A DNA stretch of 64,000 nucleotides, from positions 62,001 through 126,000 of the forward strand of contig NZ_QPID01000002.1 in assembly GCF_003336225.1 (NCBI RefSeq), in the 5' to 3' direction. Under the pieces are notes generated by a model that was not told the origin of the DNA, did no database searches, and worked only from the letters and a program-made list of their open reading frames with translations. Positions 1 through 9,442 of the stretch are shown piece after piece (the stretch's first letter is position 1; every line of letters begins with the position of its first letter). The stretch is from Corallincola holothuriorum (GTDB taxonomy: Bacteria; Pseudomonadota; Gammaproteobacteria; Enterobacterales; Neiellaceae). The position numbers and the translations under genes were made by a program.

Positions 1-1
1 G

Positions 2-232
2 CTGATCCACGATATTATTTTCAAAGAGCTTTGCCATGGTGAGATCCGCGATGCATCCGAGGCCGAGCTATTGCTGACCATTGATGCATTGGAGCAACAG
101 GGGGCACAGGCGATTCTGTTAGGTTGCACCGAGCTAGCGATGCTAATGCGCGAACAGACTCACCATATCCCATTACTTGACTCTACCCTCCTGCATGTGG
201 AGTACGCTATGCAATGGATGCTTAACCCTTGA
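2..232 (+). CDS. Aspartate/glutamate racemase family, C-terminal part (5' end outside window)
   Basis: An open frame enters from the left edge and gives 76 residues before the stop. It carries the second-cysteine motif of the Asp/Glu racemase superfamily (LLGCTEL, Cys at visible residue 42), preceded by the family-like stretch LIHDIIFKELCHGEIRD. These enzymes interconvert L- and D-amino acids with two cysteines; only the distal cysteine half is visible, so substrate (aspartate, glutamate or other) cannot be judged. The stop overlaps the convergent amrS stop by 11 bases. Confidence 0.85.
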   Translation: MIHDIIFKELCHGEIRDASEAELLLTIDALEQQGAQAILLGCTELAMLMREQTHHIPLLDSTLLHVEYAMQWMLNP

Positions 233-1337
233 TGCTGACGGGGATCCGCTTGGCACCAAAACGTTCTGCGTGATGGTGAAAGCGGCCCGCCAGTGGGCTT
301 TGGCATTTGGGGCAGCAGCCATCGGCTGTTAGCTTATATTCACCCAACTGATACCAGTCCCGTTCGATCAGGCGCTCGCCGCAGTTAGCGCAGTAGCTGC
401 TGTCTGAGGGCGAGTGATGAATATTACCCAAGTAGACATGGTGCAGCCCTATCTGTTTGGCGATGTCACGTGCACCAAGCAGTGTCTCCTTCGGTGTGCT
501 TGGGGTGTCGCGCATTTTGAAGTCTGGATGGAAAGCGCTGAAGTGTAGCGGCACGTCTGCGCCTAGATGGGTGATTAGCCACTCACACATCGCAGTGATT
601 TCCGCTGCAGAATCATTTTCTCCGGGGATGATTAGGTTTGTTATCTCCAGCCACACCTGAGTTTCATGCTTGAGATACAGCAGCGTGTCGAGCACTGGCG
701 CCAAGTGGCCAGCGCATAGCTTGCGATAAAAGCGCTCAGTAAAGGCTTTGAGGTCGATATTCACCGCGCTCATAGCTTGGTAGAAATCCGCACGGGGTAG
801 GGGGTTGATATAGCCTGCGGAGACGGCCACAGCCTCAATTTGTTGTTCGCGACAAGCTTGCGCGACATCGGTGGCGTACTCAAGAAAAATCACCGGGTCG
901 TTATAGGTGAAAGCCACACTTCGGCACTGATAACGCGTCGCTGCTGCAACAATCTGTTGCGGATTGGCTGTTGCGGCGAGTGTATCCATCTCTCTGGATT
1001 TGCTGATATCCCAGTTCTGACAAAACTTACAGCCTAAATTGCAGCCAGCGGTACCGAATGAAAGCACTGAGCTGCCAGGGTAGAAATGGTTGAGCGGTTT
1101 CTTCTCGATAGGGTCGATGCAGAATCCGCTAGAGCGACCATAGCTGGTGAGCACAATTTTCCCTGCATGTGCCATGCGCACGTAGCAGGCACCGCGCTTG
1201 CCCTCACGTAAAGTGCAGAGCTTAGGGCAAAGAGTACATTGCACCCTTTTGTCTGGCATGAGCTGCCAATATTGGGTCGGATGATAGTCACTTGAGGGGG
1301 GCGCCGTCATATTTATCCCAGTAACAGATATACTCAT
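222..1337 (-). CDS. amrS: AmmeMemoRadiSam system radical SAM enzyme
   Basis: A 371-residue radical SAM protein. The SAM-cluster motif CxxxCxxC is visible as GCNLGCKFCQNWD (Cys99, 103, 106). An extra cysteine-rich N-terminus (Cys34, 37, 41, 51) and a C-terminal zinc-ribbon-like region with two CxxC pairs are typical of the subfamily that sits beside Memo-like and AMMECR1-like genes. The substrate of this subfamily is not established. It is divergent from amrB with 26 bases between start codons, so the three amr genes form one locus read from a shared promoter region. Nearby internal methionines (residues 10 and 27) leave the exact start open. Confidence 0.9.
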   Translation of the reverse strand: MSISVTGINMTAPPSSDYHPTQYWQLMPDKRVQCTLCPKLCTLREGKRGACYVRMAHAGKIVLTSYGRSSGFCIDPIEKKPLNHFYPGSSVLSFGTAGCNLGCKFCQNWDISKSREMDTLAATANPQQIVAAATRYQCRSVAFTYNDPVIFLEYATDVAQACREQQIEAVAVSAGYINPLPRADFYQAMSAVNIDLKAFTERFYRKLCAGHLAPVLDTLLYLKHETQVWLEITNLIIPGENDSAAEITAMCEWLITHLGADVPLHFSAFHPDFKMRDTPSTPKETLLGARDIAKQIGLHHVYLGNIHHSPSDSSYCANCGERLIERDWYQLGEYKLTADGCCPKCQSPLAGRFHHHAERFGAKRIPVSIKG

Positions 1338-1363
1338 AGAAGAGTTTAGTTGCTGGCGGAGGA

Positions 1364-2152
1364 ATGATGACGGTTCGTGAAGCAGCCCATGCGGGCAGCT
1401 TTTACCCGGACGACGGTGATCTCTTGGCTGCAGAGATCGCTTGCTGGTTAATGAATACGCCGCAACTTGAACGTATGCCTAAAGCGCTTATTGTTCCCCA
1501 TGCCGGCTATCAGTATTCAGGTGAAGTCGCTGCGGCAGGCTACGCACAGTTAAAAGGGCGGGCGCAACAGATCCGTACTGTCCTGTTGTTGGGGCCTAAC
1601 CACAGGGTGCCGTTGCACGGCTTAGCTTTGCCAACTTGTGAATTGTTTTCGACGCCACTAGGGCAGCTGCTGTTGGACCGTGCCGCATTGGCGTTGCTGG
1701 CAACCTCAGAGTGGGCAGAATGGCATGATGAAGCCCACCGTTTGGAACATGGATTAGAGGTACAGCTGCCGTTTTTGCAGCTCAGTTTGCAGAAATTTGA
1801 GATTGTGCCTGTGGTGGTCGGCGAGATCCCCGCTACAACGCTGGCGGCGTTACTGGAGCCTTTTTGGCATGATCCAAGCTGCTTGATCGTCGTTAGCAGT
1901 GATCTCAGCCATTTCGAGAGTTACCCAATCGCGCAGCGGCATGATCAACAAACCGTTGCTCAGATCTTAAGTAAGTCAATGCAGCTGCAGGGAGCTGACG
2001 CCTGTGGTTGTCGTGCCATCAATGGGCTCATGGCGTTGCTGCAAAACCAGAAAGCAGAGATAAGCCTGTTAGCACAGTGTAATTCAGGCGATAGCACAGG
2101 CGATAAAAACAGGGTGGTCGGTTATGCCAGCTTTGCCGTTTACGCTCAGTGA
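1364..2152 (+). CDS. amrB: AmmeMemoRadiSam system protein B (Memo-like)
   Basis: A 262-residue Memo-family protein. The family's metal/active-site region is visible as AHAGSFYP near the start, VPHAGYQYSG (His46), GPNHRVP and SSDLSHF. Memo proteins resemble class III extradiol dioxygenases, but the bacterial role is unknown. The ATG follows a good Shine-Dalgarno (ggagga). The gene overlaps amrA by 29 bases, which suggests translational coupling, and it diverges from amrS. Confidence 0.9.
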   Translation: MMTVREAAHAGSFYPDDGDLLAAEIACWLMNTPQLERMPKALIVPHAGYQYSGEVAAAGYAQLKGRAQQIRTVLLLGPNHRVPLHGLALPTCELFSTPLGQLLLDRAALALLATSEWAEWHDEAHRLEHGLEVQLPFLQLSLQKFEIVPVVVGEIPATTLAALLEPFWHDPSCLIVVSSDLSHFESYPIAQRHDQQTVAQILSKSMQLQGADACGCRAINGLMALLQNQKAEISLLAQCNSGDSTGDKNRVVGYASFAVYAQ

Positions 2153-2744
2153 GAATCAGCAATCGCAACTGTTATGGTTGGCCGCAAAAGCGATCGAGTC
2201 AGCGGTCGACAGCGCACAGCACTGGCGTCCTCCGGAGATCCCTTCAGCAGCTTGGCTGCAAGAGTATGCTTGCTGTTTTGTCACTTTGCACAAAGCTGAG
2301 CAGCTGCGCGGATGTATTGGTGGTTTGTCGGCGATCCAACCGCTTTGGCAAGATCTGATTGAGCACGCTTATGATGCGGCTTTTCGTGATCCACGATTTG
2401 CCCCGGTTGGGCGTGATGAGTTGTCTGAGTTAACGCTGGAGGTCTCTGTGTTGTCGCCCTTAGTGGCCTGTTTGGCGGAGGATTATCAGGCGTTATGCCA
2501 TCAACTAAGACCCAACATTGATGGTGTGCTGTTACAGCAGGGAGCGCGCAGAGCCGTGTTTTTGCCTCAGGTATGGCATCAGCTACCCTCTGCCGATCAG
2601 TTTTTGCGGGCGTTATTGCAAAAAGGTGGTTGGCCAGCTGATGGCTGGCCAGAACAGATCAAAGTGAGCACCTTTGAAGTTGCTAGCTGTCAATCTGCAT
2701 TGATGCAGGCTCTCACCGCTAGCGATATTGATTTGCCCGGCTAG
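2124..2744 (+). CDS. amrA: AmmeMemoRadiSam system protein A (AMMECR1 domain)
   Basis: A 206-residue AMMECR1-domain protein. The signature core is visible as [16 protein letters not shown] (Cys64). It completes the amrS-amrB-amrA trio, which recurs in many bacteria and archaea and is predicted to act as a unit of unknown function. The proposed ATG lies inside the 3' end of amrB. A later start is possible, because the overlap is long and no strong ribosome-binding site is seen. The 3' end overlaps ppgK, which is convergent, by 4 bases. Confidence 0.88.
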   Translation: MPALPFTLSENQQSQLLWLAAKAIESAVDSAQHWRPPEIPSAAWLQEYACCFVTLHKAEQLRGCIGGLSAIQPLWQDLIEHAYDAAFRDPRFAPVGRDELSELTLEVSVLSPLVACLAEDYQALCHQLRPNIDGVLLQQGARRAVFLPQVWHQLPSADQFLRALLQKGGWPADGWPEQIKVSTFEVASCQSALMQALTASDIDLPG

Positions 2745-3511
2745 GCAGGCAGCTGTGTCAGATCTGCGCCGGTGTGCTGTTCAGCAGCATACAGTGCGGC
2801 ACCGATGATCCCAGCCTGATTCAGTGATGCTGCCGGTGTCACCAAGGCATCGACCTCAATTTTATCGCTGAATTTCTCAAATTTCTTACTGGCACCGCCA
2901 CCGAGAAGAATAATATCGGGCCAAAACAGAGCTTCCATTTGTTGCAGGTAAGTATTAAAACGCTTACCCCACTTACCCCAGCCTAACTCTTCGCGTTCGC
3001 GCACCGCCGATGATGCATACTGCTCACCTTCAAGGCCATTTTCCAGCAGGATGTGCCCTAGTTCAGTGTTGGGTAATAGTTTACCGTCGCTGAACAGTGC
3101 TGTGCCTAATCCGGTGCCGATGGTGACCATCAGTACAACACCTTTGATCCCTCGGCCGGCACCAAAGTGCATCTCGGTCACTCCAGCAGCGTCGGCATCG
3201 TTGAGTACGTAGCAGGGGCATTCTGTTATGTTACTGAACAGCTTGGCAACATCGGTGCCGATAAAGCTTTTGTCGATATTTGCTGCGGTACGCGCAATGC
3301 CGTGCTGGATCGCGGCGGGAAAACCACAACCGACGGGACCTTTCCACGCGAAGTGCTCAACCAGCTCAGCCACTGTGTTGGCGACTTGTTCTGGCGTGGC
3401 AGGTTGCGGAGTGGGGATCCGGTGGCGTTCGGTGACCAGCTCTCCTGTGGTCAAGTCGACTACCGCGCCTTTAATGCCTGAACCACCGATATCTATGCCT
3501 AAAACCTGCAT
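2741..3511 (-). CDS. ppgK: Polyphosphate glucokinase, ROK family
   Basis: A 256-residue ROK-type sugar kinase. The N-terminal phosphate-binding motif is [11 protein letters not shown] (residues 6-15), the catalytic Asp sits in LNDADAAG (Asp105), and the second phosphate/polyphosphate loop is TIGTGLGTA (130-138). The sequence fits polyphosphate glucokinase (polyP + glucose to glucose-6-phosphate) rather than ATP-only NagC-type ROK proteins: it is short, lacks an HTH domain and lacks the zinc-binding cysteine motif of many ROK kinases. It is divergent from the GalT-like gene, with a 113-base gap. PolyP glucokinases are best known from actinobacteria and occur in scattered proteobacteria. Confidence 0.85.
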   Translation of the reverse strand: MQVLGIDIGGSGIKGAVVDLTTGELVTERHRIPTPQPATPEQVANTVAELVEHFAWKGPVGCGFPAAIQHGIARTAANIDKSFIGTDVAKLFSNITECPCYVLNDADAAGVTEMHFGAGRGIKGVVLMVTIGTGLGTALFSDGKLLPNTELGHILLENGLEGEQYASSAVREREELGWGKWGKRFNTYLQQMEALFWPDIILLGGGASKKFEKFSDKIEVDALVTPAASLNQAGIIGAALYAAEQHTGADLTQLPA

Positions 3512-3624
3512 CCCAGCCCTCTCCAGATTAAGTTTGGCTTGTTTATTATTTAAAATAAGCCCCTATTTCTGCAAAGTGTACTAAAAATTTAAGGAGTTGA
3601 ATTGTAATTAAGTCCCAAAAACAT

Positions 3625-4779
3625 ATGCCTAAACAGTTGGATTTCGAGACGATCAGTCATTTATTGCCGCCAAAGCCGTTAGCGGAAGCGGATACCGAGT
3701 TATTACGCAGTTGGTTGGCTGATGATCCAAAAATAGAAGGGCATGTGCCGCAGCAGCTATGTCAGCTGGATCCACGTGACGGCAATATGGTGATTTATAA
3801 TGCCTCGCGAGCATTGCGTCATCATGATTTGGAAGAGGTCGCGCTGACGGAGCACGATGAGCATGAAGGTTGTCCGATCTGCGAGGGTATTGAAACTCGC
3901 TTTGTCGACTATACGCCACTGTCCCGAGGCTTCACTTTTATTTCGCAAAACCTATATCCGATTTTGTTTCCCTGCGAACGGATGAACGAATCGTTATTAG
4001 ATAAACCCCTTTATCCAGATCCCGAGCGTAATGGGCGGGCAACTTACGGCATGCATCTGCTGCAATGGACCAGCTCTATTCATGAACTGGATTGGCATAA
4101 TATGCCGCTGGCGGATCTTGAGATTACCGTGCAACGGCTCGCTGAACTCGAGCAGCGCTTGTTGACGACATCTGAAGGCTATATGCCGCCGAGTGATGCT
4201 TTGGCTGATAAGTTTGGTCATCTGTCGGTCATCAAAAATTTTGGCGCTCCCGCAGGGGCTTCACTAAGCCATGGTCATCAGCAGATAAGTTTTTGCAATA
4301 TCATGCCGCAGCGCAGCTTTCATGATTGGAGTTTTCAACGTCGTCATCAGCGCAGCTTTAGCAACTTTTTATTGTCAGAAAATCCGGCTAATTTAACTAT
4401 TGCCGATCTCGGTGAAGCGGTGCTGTTGATCCCCTATTTTATGCGCCGCCCGCTGCATATGATGTTGCACTTAAAAACGACCGGCACAGGCTATTTGCAT
4501 GAGTTAAGTGCTGCTCAGCTCAGCGCGATGACCAGAGGTGTACAGCTTGGGGTCAAGCTATTGCGTGCTGCGATGCCTGCCCTGAACTGTGAGCCCGCGT
4601 TTAACTATGCTTGGCATATTGGCCCGGGGAATGATCTTTATGTCGAATTTTTTCCTATCACCCAAGCGATGGGAGGGTTTGAGCGGATGGGGATGTGGAT
4701 TTGTCAGCAGCACCCCGAAGATTCGGCGCAACTGCTGACGAAGGTGATGCAGCGGGAAGGGCTAGGGCTAGGGCTCTAA
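3625..4779 (+). CDS. GalT-like nucleotidyltransferase of the HIT superfamily
   Basis: A 384-residue cytoplasmic protein. It has a zinc-ligand-like CPIC pair (Cys83, Cys86) followed by the histidine motif SHGHQQIS (His216, His218), which resembles the HPHxQ nucleophile motif of galactose-1-phosphate uridylyltransferases. A second GalT-like half (HIGPGNDLYVEFFPI) lies near the C-terminus. This supports a nucleoside-monophosphate transfer reaction on a sugar phosphate or dinucleotide. It is too divergent from classical GalT for a substrate call, and other gal genes are absent. It lies next to polyphosphate glucokinase, so a role in sugar-phosphate metabolism is plausible. The ending overlaps the convergent nfeD-like gene by 12 bases. 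Confidence 0.6.
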   Translation: MPKQLDFETISHLLPPKPLAEADTELLRSWLADDPKIEGHVPQQLCQLDPRDGNMVIYNASRALRHHDLEEVALTEHDEHEGCPICEGIETRFVDYTPLSRGFTFISQNLYPILFPCERMNESLLDKPLYPDPERNGRATYGMHLLQWTSSIHELDWHNMPLADLEITVQRLAELEQRLLTTSEGYMPPSDALADKFGHLSVIKNFGAPAGASLSHGHQQISFCNIMPQRSFHDWSFQRRHQRSFSNFLLSENPANLTIADLGEAVLLIPYFMRRPLHMMLHLKTTGTGYLHELSAAQLSAMTRGVQLGVKLLRAAMPALNCEPAFNYAWHIGPGNDLYVEFFPITQAMGGFERMGMWICQQHPEDSAQLLTKVMQREGLGLGL

Positions 4780-5235
4780 CTCTTTCACTTTCAATACGGT
4801 GTCACGTTGAGCAACCACCTGTACTGGTGTGCCTGCGGTGAGATTTTTCTCCCCCTCAATTTCTGCTAACCAAAGAGAATCACCGATCTTGACGCGACCA
4901 CGACCATTGTTGCTATCTTCTGCCAGCGTATAGATGTGACCAATGTAGCGACTACTGACAATATTCAGTTCAGGCTGATCGCTAATAATATGCTGCGGAT
5001 TGTAAAATCGTCGCCCTACTAAGGTGATGACAACTGACAATACGGCAAACACGATGAATTGGTCTTGCCAAGCAAGTGGGTACAACAACATGCCGACTGA
5101 CACCGTCAGTGCAGATAAACCGGGCCAAAGCAGAAAGCTGCTGGGCGCGAACACCTCAATAATAATTAAAGTGATGCCAAGAATTGCCCATGCTTCCGGT
5201 CCCATGGTTTGCATAAATTCCATTATGGGCATCAT
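4768..5235 (-). CDS. NfeD-like membrane protein
   Basis: A 155-residue protein with hydrophobic helices across the first ~75 residues, then a soluble beta-rich C-terminus (GRGRVKIGDSLWLAE) typical of the NfeD OB-fold domain. Short NfeD proteins are regularly encoded with SPFH/stomatin proteins and are thought to partner them in membrane microdomains. Here the gene follows the SPFH gene by 2 bases in the same direction, clearly one operon. It corresponds in arrangement to E. coli ybbK(qmcA)-ybbJ. Confidence 0.85.
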   Translation of the reverse strand: MMPIMEFMQTMGPEAWAILGITLIIIEVFAPSSFLLWPGLSALTVSVGMLLYPLAWQDQFIVFAVLSVVITLVGRRFYNPQHIISDQPELNIVSSRYIGHIYTLAEDSNNGRGRVKIGDSLWLAEIEGEKNLTAGTPVQVVAQRDTVLKVKELEP

Positions 5236-5237
5236 CC

Positions 5238-6149
5238 TTAGCCTCCTTTGGTACTGCCGAGTAGCTCTTTGATGCCATCCAGTGCGCCAAGCATTCCGGT
5301 GGTTTCGGTCGGCAGTATCAGCACTTTCTGGTTGTCTGCGGACGCGAGTTTTTCGATCGCACCGACATAACTTTGTGCAACAAAGTAATTAAGAGCGTTC
5401 TTATCACCTGCTGCGATCGCCTCTGATACATCTTTGGTGGCTTTCGCTTCGGCCTGGGCTTCACGTTCCCGCGCTTCTGCATCACGGAATGCTGCTTCAC
5501 GGCGACCTTCAGCTTCTAAGATTTGTGACTGTTTTTCACCTTCAGCTTTCAAAATGGCAGCTTGACGAAAGCCCTCTGCTTCCAAGATGTTGGCACGCTT
5601 TTCACGCTCCGCTTTCATCTGATTCGCCATCGCTTCCACCAGATCCTGTGGCGGGTTGATATCTTTAATTTCGATACGGTTTACTTTGAGCCCCCACGGC
5701 GCGGCCGCGGCATCGACCACGTTTAATAGGCGAGAGTTGATTTCGTCCCGTTCTGACAACATACGATCCAGTTCCATGGAGCCAAGCACGGTACGAATGT
5801 TAGTCATGGTGAGCTGACGCAGTGCATGTTCCAGATCATTCACTTCGTAACTGGCTTTGGCGGCATTCACAGGCATGAAAAAGCACAGTGCATCGATACG
5901 TACCATGGCGTTATCAGCACTGATCACTTCTTGGCTAGGAATATCCAGCACTTGTTCCATCATATTGATGCGCTTACCTATCTTGTCGATAAACGGAATG
6001 ACGAAGTGAAAGCCCGGCGCTAAGGTTCGTGTATATTTACCAAAGCGCTCGATGGTGTAGTTGAAGCCCTGTCTGACGGTGACTACGCCGGAGTAAACCA
6101 CCACGCCAGCCAAGGCGACGATGATATAGGGTAAAAGATTTGCATCCAT
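5238..6149 (-). CDS. qmcA: SPFH/stomatin-like membrane protein
   Basis: A 303-residue paraslipin/stomatin homologue. It has one N-terminal membrane segment (residues ~5-25), an SPFH domain ([20 protein letters not shown] onwards), then a long charged coiled coil rich in Glu/Ala ([20 protein letters not shown]) from ~170 to 245. It matches the E. coli QmcA class in length and in its downstream nfeD partner. Such proteins form oligomeric rings on the inner membrane and modulate proteases such as FtsH. The symbol is assigned by resemblance and operon structure. Confidence 0.85.
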   Translation of the reverse strand: MDANLLPYIIVALAGVVVYSGVVTVRQGFNYTIERFGKYTRTLAPGFHFVIPFIDKIGKRINMMEQVLDIPSQEVISADNAMVRIDALCFFMPVNAAKASYEVNDLEHALRQLTMTNIRTVLGSMELDRMLSERDEINSRLLNVVDAAAAPWGLKVNRIEIKDINPPQDLVEAMANQMKAEREKRANILEAEGFRQAAILKAEGEKQSQILEAEGRREAAFRDAEAREREAQAEAKATKDVSEAIAAGDKNALNYFVAQSYVGAIEKLASADNQKVLILPTETTGMLGALDGIKELLGSTKGG

Positions 6150-6203
6150 AACTGACTGATTCCTTTTCTATTTAACCCAAAGTTCAGGCGTTAGTATATC
6201 TAT

Positions 6204-6232
6204 GCTTTGGTGACATTAGGTTGAACCAAAGC
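6204..6232. repeat. Inverted repeat between queG and qmcA
   Basis: A perfect 8-bp inverted repeat, GCTTTGGT and ACCAAAGC, is separated by 13 bases in the 120-base gap after queG. There is no clear T-run on the minus strand, so it is at best a weak terminator for queG; an operator for the SPFH operon is the alternative. Confidence 0.35.
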
Positions 6233-6269
6233 AGAGTTTTGGTTAGCAATTGTTAATTGGGTGTCGCCA

Positions 6270-7418
6270 TTACGCATCTCTGGGGAGCGCGCGTTCGACA
6301 CTGTTGATTAGACGCTGGGTTTGCCGTCGAAGTTCATAATCAGCGGACTTACTTCTCTGTTGTTGAATCGCCCACCCAACATGTTCACCAACCATCTCCG
6401 ATGGCTCAGCTTGTATTACGTTAGTTAACGCAGTAACGATCGCCTCGTTATACGGCGCATTGCCCAAGGCGATGGCGATGTTACGTAGCCAGCGTTGATG
6501 GCCGATCCGCCGGATCGGGCTGCCTTCGGTATTTTTCAAAAAGGTGGCTTCATCCCAAGCAAACAGATCTAATAGTTTTTGTGGATGCAGTTGTTGTCGT
6601 GGTGAAAAGTCCCCCTCCTGAGTCAGTTGCGCATAGCGATTCCATGGGCAGATTAACTGGCAGTCATCGCAGCCATAAATGCGATTTCCCATGAGTGGGC
6701 GTAGCGCTTCATCAATGATCCCTGGGTGTTCAATGGTCAGGTAGCTGATACAGCGGCGGGCGTCAACAACATAGGGTTCAACAATGGCCTGCGTCGGACA
6801 GATGGTGATGCAAGCTTTGCAGTTGCCACAGCCGGGGGCGGTGTCACTCGCCGTATCGACCGGTAGCGGTAGATTGATGAGTAACTCACCTAGGAAAAAC
6901 CAGCTTCCAGCCTGCTCGTCTAATAACAGGCTGTGTTTTCCGATCCACCCCAGCCCCGCTTTGGCAGCCAATGGTCGCTCCAGTATGGGCGCTGAATCGA
7001 CAAAGGGGCGGGCATTCACACCATCGATCTGTTCGGCAATGCGTTGGGCTAATTTCTTTAGCCGATTCCGGATCAATTTGTGATAATCGCGCCCTAAGGC
7101 GTAGCGACTGATGTAGGCCTGATTGGGATCGCTTAAGTTGGCAGCAAACTGCGCGTTTTCCGGTAGGTAGTCCATACGCACAGTGATCGCTCTTAGTGCG
7201 CCAGGATGCAACTGCTCTGGGTGATAGCGCATATCCCCATGGGCCGTCATGTACTGCATCTCACCGTGATAGCCATTGGCTAACCACAGCTCCATCCCCT
7301 GTTTTTGATCGCGCAGATCAAGATCGCTGATACCAACTTGCTGAAAGCCTAGCTCTTGGCCCCAGCGCTTGATATCTTCAGTTAACTGAATTAAATCCGG
7401 TGAAGTTTTAATCGACAT
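6270..7418 (-). CDS. queG: Epoxyqueuosine reductase
   Basis: A 382-residue enzyme that reduces epoxyqueuosine to queuosine in tRNA, the last step of queuosine synthesis, using cobalamin and two [4Fe-4S] clusters. The catalytic Asp is in FVDSAPILER (Asp141). Cluster cysteines are visible as CGNCKACITICP (Cys197-207) and CDDCQLICPWN (Cys250-257), followed by a HEAT-like C-terminal region. Length fits the family. The start codon overlaps that of the divergent nnr gene by two bases. It is a cobalamin-dependent enzyme in a genome that also has a cobalamin riboswitch near nrdA. Confidence 0.95.
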   Translation of the reverse strand: MSIKTSPDLIQLTEDIKRWGQELGFQQVGISDLDLRDQKQGMELWLANGYHGEMQYMTAHGDMRYHPEQLHPGALRAITVRMDYLPENAQFAANLSDPNQAYISRYALGRDYHKLIRNRLKKLAQRIAEQIDGVNARPFVDSAPILERPLAAKAGLGWIGKHSLLLDEQAGSWFFLGELLINLPLPVDTASDTAPGCGNCKACITICPTQAIVEPYVVDARRCISYLTIEHPGIIDEALRPLMGNRIYGCDDCQLICPWNRYAQLTQEGDFSPRQQLHPQKLLDLFAWDEATFLKNTEGSPIRRIGHQRWLRNIAIALGNAPYNEAIVTALTNVIQAEPSEMVGEHVGWAIQQQRSKSADYELRRQTQRLINSVERALPRDA

Positions 7419-8928
7419 GAATATGGATCGTTCGACTCTTAAGGGCTCCAGTCTAACATACCCACTCTATTCCGCGTCTGAAGTGCAAAAGCATGAAGGC
7501 GAAGCTGCTATCTCGGTCGGCTTGTCACTTTGGGATTTGATGCAACGGGCGGGCAATGCCGCTTACCTTGCACTTCGGAGTCGGTGGCCGTTAGCCACCA
7601 ATATATTGGTATTATGCGGACGGGGGAATAATGGTGGTGACGGCTTTGTCTTAGGCCGTTTGGCGCTTTCGGAAGAGTTGCAGGTCACTCTGTGTCAAGT
7701 GGGACATTCGGAACAATCCGCTGGTGATGCCGCCAAGGCAAAAGCGGCATTTATGGCCGCAGGGGGTGAGGTTACCGGTTGGCAGCCGGAGCTATTAGCC
7801 AAAGCGGATGTGATTGTTGACGCCATGTTAGGTACTGGGGCAAAAGGTCCACTGCGATCGCCCTTTGATGAGGTGATAGCCTGCATCAATAATGCTGGTG
7901 TACCTGTGCTTGCTATTGATATTCCGTCGGGGATGAATGCCGATACGGGTTGGGTTGAATCCTACGCAGTGCACGCCACGGCAACCATCTGTTTTGTTGG
8001 TCGTAAGTTGGGACTATTTACCGGTAGCGCCGCAGATCATGTGGGTGAGCTGCAGTTTAATGATTTAGGTATTGGCGCGGCATTTGATGGACTCGTTGAA
8101 TCTTGTGTTGGTTTAGTTCGGCGTCAGACCTTTAATCCGTTAATCGCGCCCCGTTCAAAGGTTTCCCACAAAGGAGATTATGGCCGAGTCAGTTTGGTTG
8201 GTGGAGACCAGAGTTACGCTGGCGCATTAGTATTGGCGGCGCGAGCTGCGTTAAGGGCTGGGGCGGGTTTGATTGCCACTATCACGCATCCTGGTCATCA
8301 GGCGGTGATGTTGGCACAGCAGCCTGAGTTGATGTGCCTTGAGTCCGCCGAGAGTGATGAGCTGGTTGAAAACCGACTTAATTGGGCTGATGTGGTGGTC
8401 GTCGGTCCTGGTCTGGGGCGGCGCTCTTGGGGGTTACAACATCTCCAGGCCACCTTGCAACAACCTCAGCCGTTGGTCGTTGATGCCGATGCCTTGAATC
8501 TGCTGGCCGCGATGCCGGATATCCCATATCGCAATAATTGGGTATTAACTCCTCATCCTGGCGAAGCGGCGCGTCTGCTTGGCTGTGATATTGAAGAGGT
8601 TGAGCAAGATCGGTATGCGGCCGTGCGGGCATTGCAGAAAAAATTGGGGGGGGTCGTGGTTCTGAAAGGCCCCGGCACGCTCATTTATGACGGCCAACAG
8701 CTCGCTGTCGCGACGGTGGGAAATCCCGGTATGGCCAGTGGCGGGATGGGAGACATACTTTGCGGTATAATCGCCGCATTGATTGCCCAAGGTTTGACGA
8801 TCAGTGATGCCGCCGCGTTGGCTGTCTGTATTCATGGAGATGCTGCAGATATGGCAACCATCATGGGAGAGCGTGGTACCTGTGCCACTGATTTATTGCC
8901 ACATATTCGAACGTTAGTGAATCCGTAA
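7417..8928 (+). CDS. nnr: Bifunctional NAD(P)H-hydrate epimerase / ADP-dependent NAD(P)H-hydrate dehydratase
   Basis: A 503-residue repair enzyme for hydrated NAD(P)H. The N-terminal YjeF-type epimerase half shows CGRGNNGGDGF (residues ~67-77) and IDIPSGMNADTG. The C-terminal ribokinase-like dehydratase half shows DADALNLLA, TPHPGEAARLLG and the GNPGMASGGMGDIL motif. The order nnr-tsaE-amiB-mutL-miaA is the enteric arrangement. The proposed ATG overlaps the queG start; a second ATG lies two codons in. No strong Shine-Dalgarno is visible. Confidence 0.95.
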   Translation: MNMDRSTLKGSSLTYPLYSASEVQKHEGEAAISVGLSLWDLMQRAGNAAYLALRSRWPLATNILVLCGRGNNGGDGFVLGRLALSEELQVTLCQVGHSEQSAGDAAKAKAAFMAAGGEVTGWQPELLAKADVIVDAMLGTGAKGPLRSPFDEVIACINNAGVPVLAIDIPSGMNADTGWVESYAVHATATICFVGRKLGLFTGSAADHVGELQFNDLGIGAAFDGLVESCVGLVRRQTFNPLIAPRSKVSHKGDYGRVSLVGGDQSYAGALVLAARAALRAGAGLIATITHPGHQAVMLAQQPELMCLESAESDELVENRLNWADVVVVGPGLGRRSWGLQHLQATLQQPQPLVVDADALNLLAAMPDIPYRNNWVLTPHPGEAARLLGCDIEEVEQDRYAAVRALQKKLGGVVVLKGPGTLIYDGQQLAVATVGNPGMASGGMGDILCGIIAALIAQGLTISDAAALAVCIHGDAADMATIMGERGTCATDLLPHIRTLVNP

Positions 8929-8929
8929 G

Positions 8930-9442
8930 ATGACAGAAACAGAAGACACCAAACAGTTGAACTTCCTACTGCCTGACAGTGATGCCACTGTCGCCTTTGG
9001 CAAATGCTTGGCGCCGGCGCTGAAGCAGGGAGCAGTGATCTACCTGTATGGTGATTTAGGTGCAGGCAAAACCACCTTTAGTCGCGGTGTAGTGCAAGGA
9101 TTAGGGCATAATGGCAATGTGAAAAGTCCGACCTACACCTTGGTGGAGAGTTACCAGTTTAGAGAGCAAAGTGTGTTCCACTTCGACCTTTATCGCCTTG
9201 CAGACCCCGAGGAACTTGAATTTATGGGGGTTCGTGATTACTTTGCAGACAATAACGTTTCTCTAATAGAATGGCCGCAACGTGGGGAGGGGTTTCTTCC
9301 CGAGGCGGATCTCACTGTCTCCTTGGCTTATGAGGGCGAGGCGAGGCAGCTGACAATGACAGCAAAAAATGTGCGCGGTATTGCTATCTTGGCAGCATTA
9401 AAGAGCGGTACTGCGTTTAGCAGCGTAACAGAAAATGAGTGA
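8930..9442 (+). CDS. tsaE: tRNA threonylcarbamoyladenosine biosynthesis ATPase TsaE
   Basis: A 170-residue protein with the Walker A motif GDLGAGKTTF (residues 41-50) and the family stretch SPTYTLVESYQ. TsaE is the ATPase partner of TsaB-TsaD in making t6A37 in ANN-decoding tRNAs. It follows nnr by 1 base and overlaps amiB by 8 bases. The C-terminal ~25 residues are weakly conserved. Confidence 0.95.
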   Translation: MTETEDTKQLNFLLPDSDATVAFGKCLAPALKQGAVIYLYGDLGAGKTTFSRGVVQGLGHNGNVKSPTYTLVESYQFREQSVFHFDLYRLADPEELEFMGVRDYFADNNVSLIEWPQRGEGFLPEADLTVSLAYEGEARQLTMTAKNVRGIAILAALKSGTAFSSVTENE

